The translations under genes were made by a program, and so were the position numbers. Below are positions 7,497 through 12,374 of a stretch of 12,374 nucleotides of DNA, one piece after another (the stretch's first letter is position 1; every line of letters starts with the position of its first letter). The notes below the pieces were generated by a model. It was not told the DNA's origin, searched no databases, and was given only the letters and a program-made list of their open reading frames with translations. The stretch comes from Rickettsiales bacterium (lineage in GTDB: Bacteria > Pseudomonadota > Alphaproteobacteria > Rickettsiales > UBA3002): contig PBPD01000133.1 in NCBI GenBank assembly GCA_002725445.1, positions 1 to 12,374 of the forward strand. Direction: 5' to 3'.

Positions 7497-7637
7497 TCAT
7501 ATTCTCCAAGGTGTACAGGGTTTCCTTTGGCTGGTTTCCTGGCAGGGAATCAGATGGTCGCAATTGGTTGTCGGCAGGCCTGCGGCATCCAGATAAATCT
7601 TCGGCTCGCCCCCCTCAAACTGCTTGATGAGATTCAG
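7497..7637 (-). pseudogene. Remnant of a phage GH24 lysozyme (endolysin)
   Basis: Read from 7637 leftward, the frame gives LIKQFEGGEPKIYLDAAGLP and then TTNCDHLIP. This is the start of a T4/lambdoid-type GH24 lysozyme, normally LIKxFEG...YLDAAGLPTIGxGHL with the catalytic glutamate in the FEG segment. The family's TIGxGH has become TTNCDH, explainable by a few transitions (mostly G to A). There is no start codon, since a stop lies directly before the segment at 7638-7640, and the frame ends at 7497-7499, far short of the usual 140 or more residues. It is a decayed phage fragment with no function, showing that phage DNA once lay here. Confidence 0.6.
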
Positions 7638-7790
7638 TCAACCCTGTGTGATATGGAGTATAATATTTTGCTTTCTATTGTTATTTGATAAAAATTGAGT
7701 ATGTTTGCGACCGTAGGGTTTCCACTGGAATTGTAAGAATTAACAGCGAGAGATTATGAATTTTACTGATCGAATACAGATCCTCCTTAT

Positions 7791-9002
7791 TTGGTAATAC
7801 ATCTGATTGAATTGCTGCATGGAGCACGCCGTGCAGATAATGACCGGCATGCTGCAATACTGGAATCCATTGCCACCACCCATGAAGAAAAAAATCACCA
7901 TGACACGGCAAGAGATGCTTGGAACTTGGCGGCCAAGCTACATCAACATGCAGATAAGGTGGATGATGCCATTCGCTGCCAGGGCAATGGCGCTGAAACC
8001 TACGTCAAATTGGCTGAAATTGCGGAAGCTGGAGAACAGCCTTCTTACATGCTGATTTGCGGTTGGCTACAGAGTGCCGTCGAGGCATATCGTTCCATTC
8101 CGGGGAAACAGCAAAGGCGCGATGAAATATATGAGCGGTTGCTGGAAGGGCAACCTAAAATCAAAAATGAGATGCAGTCCTTTTCCACCGAGGTCGATGT
8201 CTCCGATATCGTGAAGAAAGCCACGGAAGAAGTTTCCGAGCATGACTTGTTTACAGCGCTTTACAAATTTGCCTTCCTGATGCGTCCACCACCGCTGGAT
8301 GAAGTAAAAGAGGAGATGGAAGAGCAAGTCCGGAAATCACCGCTTTCCGCTATGATGTCAGCCACATTTCATGATCGTAAGGGAAGAGTTGTAGCCAAGT
8401 CTTCTATGGATGATTCGCCGGAATCTAAGATGCACCGGCATATCGCGCAATTTCACAGAAACTTTTTTGCGAAATCCGCTTTAATGCCAGCGCTGCAGCA
8501 AATCAGGCTGGAGCATAATATTTCCCTTTTCGAGTGGGTCTCTTTCCTAAAAGATCATCCATTCATCCCGCCGGAACGGGTGAATGCTTATGCTTATGGC
8601 TTCTTCCATGGGTTCCATGGCGATTTTCTATCTGCTGCCCATATTCTGATTCCACAGATAGAAAATTCTATCCGCTATGTGCTCAACAACTACGAACGAC
8701 AAACGTCTAGGCAGATTGTTGGTGGTATTCAGGAAGAGAGTCCTCTGAATTATACGCTTGAATGTGAGGAGCTGGTGGAAGTGTTCGGGAAAGACCTGGT
8801 ATTTGACCTGCAAGGGCTGCTGATTAAGAAAGAGGGAGAGAATATGAGGAATAACCTCATGCATGGCCTTCTGGACGATGATCAACTGTTCGCACCGGAG
8901 TTTGTCTATCTTTACTGGCTGACCCTTCATATCATTTTCATCCCAGTGAAGAATATGGCAAGAAAATCGCAGAAAGCGGAAGCGGCCAGTGCCGCAGAAT
9001 AA
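7791..9002 (+). CDS. DUF4209-family protein with HEPN-like motif, N-terminally truncated
   Basis: 403 residues if translation begins at TTG 7791, and the frame is open only from 7770. Residues 10-130 are a helical repeat-like region rich in HxxAxxxW patterns. Residues 130-210 (EVDVSDIVKKATEEV, HPLS-like KSPLSAMMSATFHDRKGRVV) match the part that precedes DUF4209 in long relatives. The C-terminal domain has FLSAAHILIPQIENSIRYVL and then GENMRNNLMHGLLDDDQ. In that motif R353-N-x3-H358 fits the R-x4-H pattern of HEPN-type RNases, so an RNA-cutting role is possible but unproven. Family members are usually around 550-600 residues (from memory), so some 150-200 N-terminal residues seem to be missing. 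There is no ATG or GTG start and no ribosome-binding site near 7791. It is probably a decayed gene, with the shortened protein as the alternative. Confidence 0.65.
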   Translation: MVIHLIELLHGARRADNDRHAAILESIATTHEEKNHHDTARDAWNLAAKLHQHADKVDDAIRCQGNGAETYVKLAEIAEAGEQPSYMLICGWLQSAVEAYRSIPGKQQRRDEIYERLLEGQPKIKNEMQSFSTEVDVSDIVKKATEEVSEHDLFTALYKFAFLMRPPPLDEVKEEMEEQVRKSPLSAMMSATFHDRKGRVVAKSSMDDSPESKMHRHIAQFHRNFFAKSALMPALQQIRLEHNISLFEWVSFLKDHPFIPPERVNAYAYGFFHGFHGDFLSAAHILIPQIENSIRYVLNNYERQTSRQIVGGIQEESPLNYTLECEELVEVFGKDLVFDLQGLLIKKEGENMRNNLMHGLLDDDQLFAPEFVYLYWLTLHIIFIPVKNMARKSQKAEAASAAE

Positions 9003-9139
9003 TTTCCAGTGCCCCATCCCATTCCCAACCATTCCTCCATGTGCATGTCAGTGGCGGCACCAGTGCGGCACCGGATTTTTGGGCGGAGAAAACGGCATTT
9101 TGGTGCCGCGCAATTATGCCTATAAATCAAAGAGAAAAT
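9003..9139. repeat. Repeats of GCGGCACC beside the attachment site
   Basis: GCGGCACC occurs at 9054-9061 and again at 9065-9072, 11 bases apart, about one helical turn. Its exact complement GGTGCCGC is at 9102-9109. The inverted pair could form a hairpin. Helically phased copies next to a tRNA attachment site resemble integrase arm-type or accessory-protein sites, though this side should be outside the element. Nothing else is seen between the DUF4209 gene and the tRNA fragment. Confidence 0.4.
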
Positions 9140-9184
9140 TGGTTGCGGGGGCAAGATTTGAACTTGCGACCTTCAGGTTATGAG
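9140..9184 (-). other. Attachment site: 3' part of initiator tRNA-fMet
   Basis: Read on the -, the segment runs from the anticodon loop CTCATAA (9184-9178) through the anticodon-stem strand CCTGA, the T-arm GCAAG-TTCAAAT-CTTGC and the acceptor strand CCCCGCA to an encoded ACCA (CCA at 9142-9140). The CAT anticodon, with A before the discriminator A (the initiator C1-A72 mismatch), points to tRNA-fMet. The 5' half is absent: the bases beyond 9184 (CACCA on the -) cannot pair with CCTGA. This is the tRNA 3' end left at one end of an insertion. With the integrase on its right, the element extends right, and an intact tRNA-fMet on the - is expected at its far end. T-stem pairing is intact. Confidence 0.85.
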
Positions 9185-9209
9185 TGGTGCTTGGGGTGTT
9201 TCTTCCCGC

Positions 9210-9238
9210 TTACTTTGTTTTCTTTGTATTTCTATAAA
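9210..9238 (+). promoter_or_regulatory. Candidate sigma70 promoter for the integrase
   Basis: TTACTT (9210-9215) and TATAAA (9233-9238) are separated by 17 bases, the ideal spacing. They lie about 145 bases before the integrase ATG and inside the element by the attachment-site reasoning. The -35 matches the consensus only moderately. Confidence 0.4.
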
Positions 9239-9315
9239 GCATTGTTTTTACTGGATAAATGGCAGCTATCATGCGCTTAGTGTTTCTACCGGCTGCGCCG
9301 TGATTTTCTGCCTCT

Positions 9316-9342
9316 TGCTTCCATAGTGCTTCCACGGAAGCA
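9316..9342. promoter_or_regulatory. Phased and inverted TGCTTCC sites before the integrase
   Basis: TGCTTCC occurs at 9316-9322 and 9327-9333, 11 bases apart, and its complement GGAAGCA is at 9336-9342, forming a hairpin with a 2-base loop with the second copy. The site is between the candidate promoter and the integrase start. Likely roles are integrase arm-type binding, excisionase binding or an operator. Which of these applies is not decided by the sequence. Confidence 0.4.
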
Positions 9343-9382
9343 GGCAACCGCAGCCCATAATTGAAACGAAAAGAGGTTGCCA

Positions 9383-10552
9383 ATGCCAAAACTGACCAAG
9401 CGGTTTATAGATGCCGCAGAAATACAATCCAAAGACTATTTCATCTTTGATTCCGAACTGCCCTGCTTTGGAGTACGGGTCATGCCATCGGGTCGTAAGT
9501 CCTATGTGATTCAATATCGGGCCGAGCGGAAAAAGATTCGACGCAAGAGCCTTGGTATGCATGGGGTGGTTCCGTTGGAGGATGCTCGAAAGAAAGCCTT
9601 CAAAATTCTGGCAGCGGTTCAGTCGGGAGATGACCCTGTCGGAGAGGAACGCGCCAAGCAATATGCACTGACAGTCAACGACCTTGCTGAGCGATTCATC
9701 GAGGAGCATGTTGATGTGCATTTGAAACCGCGCACTGCTGATGGCTACAAACGCAACCTCAAGAAATTCATCCTGCCGCAATTTGGCCATCTGAAGATTA
9801 CGGATGTCACGCGAGCCGATATTTCGGCATTTCACCATACGCGTCGTAAATCGCCTTACGAGGCGAACCGGTGTTTGGAGATCATCTCCAAAATGTTCAA
9901 TCTGGCTGAGATGTGGGGACTGCGTCCGGATGGTACTAATCCACGTCGCCACATCAAGAAATACCCTGAGAAGAAGCGCGAACGGTTTTTGACCCCAGAC
10001 GAAACCAAGCGATTGGGTGCCACACTCAAACAGATGCATGCGGAGGGAGTAGAATCGCACTCGGCAGTCAATTGCATCAAGCTGCTGTTGCTGACCGGGT
10101 GTCGCCTGAGCGAAATCCAAACCCTGCAATGGAAATTTATCGACTGGGCCGACTCTACGATCAAACTGCCTGATTCTAAAACAGGCGCGAGGGTCATTTA
10201 CGCTGGTGAGCATGTAATGGAAGTGCTGCGAGCTATCAAGGCGCACCCTGACACACCTGCCAATAACCCTTACGTGATTTACGGTACGCTTGAGGGAGCT
10301 TACCTCACAGATATGCAAAAGCCATGGCGGCGCATCCGCAAACGTGCTGGTCTGGAAGATGTGCGCATTCATGATTTGCGCCATAGCTTCGCCTCCTATG
10401 CCGTTAGCCAAGGCATGAGCCTGCCTATGATAGGAAAGCTGCTTGGCCACACACAGGTGCAAACCACGGCACGCTATGCCCACCTTATGTCCGACCCTAT
10501 CAAACAAGCCGCCGGTCAGGTGTCTGGTAATATTGCTGGCTTGGTCGCGTAA
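9383..10552 (+). CDS. int: P4-type tyrosine integrase
   Basis: A 389-residue site-specific recombinase that integrates and excises the element at the tRNA. The N-terminal arm-binding domain of the DUF4102 type is seen as LTKRFIDAAE...FGVRVMPSGRKSYVIQYR (about 4-46). A core-binding SAM-like domain covers about 95-180. The catalytic domain carries the full set: R241 (TGCRLSEI), K266 (SKTG), H330-x-x-R333 (HDLRH), H356 (LLGHTQ) and nucleophile Y365 (ARYAH). No residue is missing and the length is normal, so it should be active. ATG 9383 is chosen over TTG 9377 because AAGAGG (9371-9376) is six bases before it. The gene lies about 200 bases from the tRNA-fMet fragment and points away from it, the usual layout for tRNA-targeting islands. 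One base separates its stop from the convergent regulator gene. Confidence 0.95.
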   Translation: MPKLTKRFIDAAEIQSKDYFIFDSELPCFGVRVMPSGRKSYVIQYRAERKKIRRKSLGMHGVVPLEDARKKAFKILAAVQSGDDPVGEERAKQYALTVNDLAERFIEEHVDVHLKPRTADGYKRNLKKFILPQFGHLKITDVTRADISAFHHTRRKSPYEANRCLEIISKMFNLAEMWGLRPDGTNPRRHIKKYPEKKRERFLTPDETKRLGATLKQMHAEGVESHSAVNCIKLLLLTGCRLSEIQTLQWKFIDWADSTIKLPDSKTGARVIYAGEHVMEVLRAIKAHPDTPANNPYVIYGTLEGAYLTDMQKPWRRIRKRAGLEDVRIHDLRHSFASYAVSQGMSLPMIGKLLGHTQVQTTARYAHLMSDPIKQAAGQVSGNIAGLVA

Positions 10553-10553
10553 C

Positions 10554-11144
10554 TCACACCACCGTGTAAAAGCCATTCTTCCGCGCTCCGTTATAGCAAA
10601 TGGCGTTATGCTCCAACATGCTGGCGATGTCGCGTTTGGCGGTCTTATGGCTCACCCACCACTGCGTGGCAATATCATCGGCTTTTAGCTTCTTTCCTCT
10701 CTGCAATTCACCGATGAACCATAGCTGACGATGGTTCAATTTGATAGCTACGTCCAGATTGACCATCACATTTATAGGGACATATTTGTCCCTATAAATT
10801 GGGTTTTCCGGTCTGCTAACCGCCGTTTTAGGGTGCATTTTTTCGGGTATGTTTTCGGCTAAACAAACCTCCCATACATCCGCTCGACCGATCATTTCCA
10901 ACAGCCCCTTAAGTACCTGCGGATACACTCCGGCCAGCATGATTAAATGCGCGGATTTCGGCGCATTGATTGCCTGACACCACTTATTGATCGTGTGCAA
11001 ATTAGCGCCTGTAATGCGTCCAATTTCCTTCACCACGGAAGTGTCATCCTGATGCTCGTGGCGCAGGGCATTGGCCACCATGGTTGCCACTGACTGGTCA
11101 TCAATAGACGATAGTAAAACTTGGCTAAAATTCTGAAAAGACAT
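10554..11144 (-). CDS. Helix-turn-helix regulator of a mobile element
   Basis: A 196-residue protein. Residues about 38-90 (VKEIGRITGANLHTINKWCQ, INAPKSAHLIMLAGVYPQVL) form a lambda-repressor-like HTH with the 'xWcxxxNAPsxxHL' pattern I associate with small regulators in alphaproteobacterial mobile elements. The C-terminal 60 residues (LWFIGELQRGKKLKADDIA, VSHKTAKRDIASMLE, GARKNGFY) look like a winged HTH of the DeoR/Fic-associated type. Two DNA-binding modules suggest a regulator, perhaps of the neighbouring integrase or recombinase. The start at 11144 is backed by AAGGAG seven bases upstream. The middle linker (about residues 110-126, PIYRDKYVPINV) is coded by a near-perfect palindrome. The gene ends one base from the convergent integrase and is divergent from the serine recombinase. 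Partner genes and target are not known. Confidence 0.7.
   Translation of the reverse strand: MSFQNFSQVLLSSIDDQSVATMVANALRHEHQDDTSVVKEIGRITGANLHTINKWCQAINAPKSAHLIMLAGVYPQVLKGLLEMIGRADVWEVCLAENIPEKMHPKTAVSRPENPIYRDKYVPINVMVNLDVAIKLNHRQLWFIGELQRGKKLKADDIATQWWVSHKTAKRDIASMLEHNAICYNGARKNGFYTVV
10770..10799. repeat. 13-bp perfect inverted repeat inside the regulator gene
   Basis: ATTTATAGGGACA (10770-10782) and TGTCCCTATAAAT (10787-10799) are exact complements around TATT. The 30 bases lie wholly within coding sequence, in the linker between the two HTH parts, and keep the frame. An intragenic operator, an inserted palindromic element, or a site for one of the adjacent recombinases are all possible. 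Confidence 0.7.
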
Positions 11145-11150
11145 GTAATC

Positions 11151-11180
11151 GCTCCTTTTGTTAAAATGATGGAAAGGAGC
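11151..11180. repeat. Inverted repeat over the regulator's ribosome-binding site
   Basis: GCTCCTTT (11151-11158) and AAAGGAGC (11173-11180) are exact complements with a 14-base spacer. The left copy, read on the -, is the ribosome-binding site of the regulator gene. Folding in that mRNA's leader would hide the site, or the repeat may be an operator in the divergent intergenic region. Confidence 0.4.
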
Positions 11181-11292
11181 ATTTTCGCTGGCGTTTCAGT
11201 GAATGCCGAAGAATTGCATATAAAACAGGATCATTCAGTTGAGAGATTTATTTGGCTTGGCAAACGGAGATACAAAAACACCGTCGATCAAT

Positions 11293-12374
11293 ATGGCGGC
11301 GATGTATGTGCGCATGTCCACTGACCATCAGAAATACTCAACGGAAAATCAGGCAGAGGCGATCAAGGAATATGCAAAGCGCAAAAAGTTGGAGATCGTT
11401 AAGACCTATGCCGATGAAGGCAAAAGCGGATTGAATCTGGCTGGGCGTGACGCGCTCAAAAGTCTGATTGATGATGTGCAGAATAATCGCGCTGAGTTCA
11501 AAGTGATCTTGGTGCTGGATGTCACACGCTGGGGACGGTTTCAGGATGCGGATGAAAGCGCCTATTATGAATATATTTGCCGCCGCGCCGGTATTGATGT
11601 GCAGTATGTGGCCGAGCAGTTTGAGAATGATGGCAGCCCGGTATCAAACATCGTAAAAAGCGTAAAGCGCTCCATGGCTGGCGAATATAGCCGGGAACTA
11701 TCCAATAAGGTGTTTGCTGGGCAGTGCCGCCTGATCGAGAAAGGCTTCCGGCAAGGTGGTCCCGCTGGCTTCGGTCTGCGCCGCTTGCTAATTGATGAGC
11801 ATGGGAATCCCAAGGCAGAGCTAAAACAGGGCGAACATAAAAGCCTGCAAACGGATCGTGTAATCCTGATCCCCGGTCCCGATGATGAAATCAAGATCGT
11901 GCGCTGGATATACCATGCCTTCATACATGACGGCATGAAAGAAACCGAGATCGCCCATTCCCTAAAGCAGCGTGGCATCCTCACCGATTTGGACAGGCCG
12001 TGGACACGTGGCACAGTGCATCAGGTGCTCACCAACGAGAAATATATCGGCAACAACGTCTTTAACCGTACATCGCACAAGCTGAAAAAGCGCCGCGTGG
12101 ATAACTCGCCGGATATGTGGGTGCGTGCCGATGGTGTGTTTGATGCGATTGTCGATCCCAGTGATTTTTACACGGTGCAAGGCATCCTGCGCGAGCGTAG
12201 CCGCAGGTTCTCCGATGATGAGATGCTGGAAAAGTTGCGCTATCTGCATGAGCGCCAAGGCTGGCTCTCTGGCATTATCATTGACGAGCAAGAGGATATG
12301 CCATCCAGCAGCGCATACCAGCATCGCTTTGGCAGCTTGCTCAGAGCCTATAAGCTGATCGGCTACACCCCTGA
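11293..12374 (+). CDS. Large serine recombinase, 3' end outside the window
   Basis: At least 360 residues, open to the right edge. The N-terminal resolvase/invertase domain starts AAMYVRMSTDHQKYSTENQ, with nucleophile S9 in the YVRMST motif, followed by the domain's core VILVLDVTRWGRF and the long helix region MAGEYSRELSNKV. The recombinase domain follows from about 160 (GPAGFGLRRLLIDEHGNPK) to about 290, including the IVRWIYHAFIHDGMKETEIA, TRGTVHQVLTNEKYIGN segment seen in the family. Such enzymes cut both DNA strands and rejoin them to move or invert DNA. ATG 11293 gives the usual compact N-terminus but has no clear ribosome-binding site. A TTG at 11239, with AGGA in front, would add 18 residues. 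A TATAAA at 11219-11224 may be a -10 box. It is divergent from the HTH regulator. Confidence 0.9.
   Translation, partial: MAAMYVRMSTDHQKYSTENQAEAIKEYAKRKKLEIVKTYADEGKSGLNLAGRDALKSLIDDVQNNRAEFKVILVLDVTRWGRFQDADESAYYEYICRRAGIDVQYVAEQFENDGSPVSNIVKSVKRSMAGEYSRELSNKVFAGQCRLIEKGFRQGGPAGFGLRRLLIDEHGNPKAELKQGEHKSLQTDRVILIPGPDDEIKIVRWIYHAFIHDGMKETEIAHSLKQRGILTDLDRPWTRGTVHQVLTNEKYIGNNVFNRTSHKLKKRRVDNSPDMWVRADGVFDAIVDPSDFYTVQGILRERSRRFSDDEMLEKLRYLHERQGWLSGIIIDEQEDMPSSSAYQHRFGSLLRAYKLIGYTP

Larger units (their letters stand above)
7400..7790. other. Region between operon and DUF4209 gene: control sites plus phage debris
   Basis: About 390 bases without an intact gene. It holds the operator-like repeats (7401-7448), a lysozyme fragment on the - (7497-7637), and a -10-like TATAAT at 7659-7664 with no good -35. 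A tiny frame starts at ATG 7756 and stops at 7794, in a different frame from the DUF4209 gene. It could be the remains of that gene's original start. The AT-rich part from 7640 to 7790 shows nothing else. Confidence 0.5.

Noticed and set aside
9041..9280. Small + frame containing GQDLNLRPSGYE
   Set aside because: This peptide is the well-known false translation across the antisense of a tRNA. Here it comes from the tRNA-fMet fragment.
9269..10576. A 435-codon open frame on the minus strand
   Set aside because: It is the exact antisense of the tyrosine integrase, whose motifs are complete. The minus frame shows no family motif, is rich in His, Cys and Arg, and has no ribosome-binding site.
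11121..11324. 67-codon + frame starting in the regulator gene
   Set aside because: It overlaps the divergent regulator start and the recombinase start in another frame, and shows no family similarity.
1..12374. CRISPR array, rRNA, insertion sequence with terminal repeats
   Set aside because: No regularly spaced repeats, rRNA-like segments or transposase genes are visible anywhere in the window.

Overview
The window looks like accessory DNA on a bacterial chromosome, probably of an alphaproteobacterium. That assignment is inference. It rests on the initiator tRNA remnant, the style of the small regulator and serine recombinase at the right end, and an ACR3-type arsenite transporter at the left. 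The left end is visibly GC-richer than the defence genes in the middle, which fits horizontal acquisition.

Layout: (a) 2-667, the 3' part of an ACR3 arsenite efflux permease on the + strand. (b) 668-1055, a gene-free stretch that is almost continuously foldable between 696 and 809 and has one more perfect hairpin at 897-930. (c) 1056-1430, a WYL-like protein on the +, whose 3' end runs tail-to-tail into, and overlaps, a truncated nuclease gene. (d) 7399 down to 1383, a tight five-gene operon on the -: a small excisionase-like HTH protein, a C5-cytosine DNA methyltransferase, a MutL/MORC-like GHKL ATPase, a Z1-domain superfamily-2 helicase/ATPase and a DUF4420 PD-(D/E)XK nuclease. This is the core of the MutL-Z1-DUF4420-AIPR ('Mza'-type) defence system with its Dcm methylase. 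The nuclease has lost its C-terminus, and the AIPR gene that usually follows is absent. (e) 7400-7790, the operon's control region, with an inverted repeat and a palindrome, and a decayed fragment of a phage GH24 lysozyme. (f) 7791-9002, a DUF4209-family protein with a HEPN-like RNxxxH motif that has lost its normal N-terminus. (g) 9140-9184, the 3' half of an initiator tRNA-fMet on the -, a used attachment site, followed by repeats, a promoter and a P4-type tyrosine integrase (9383-10552). (h) 10554-11144, an HTH regulator on the - that contains a near-perfect 30-bp palindrome. (i) from 11293, a large serine recombinase that runs off the right edge.

How the parts fit: the operon would methylate cytosines in self DNA and use the GHKL ATPase, helicase and nuclease against unmodified DNA. 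Here the nuclease end is damaged, so the system may be inactive, reduced to methylation, or dependent on a gene elsewhere. The tRNA fragment next to the integrase marks the left end of an integrated element that extends rightward beyond the window. The defence genes, lysozyme scrap and truncated DUF4209 gene to its left look like older, partly eroded cargo.
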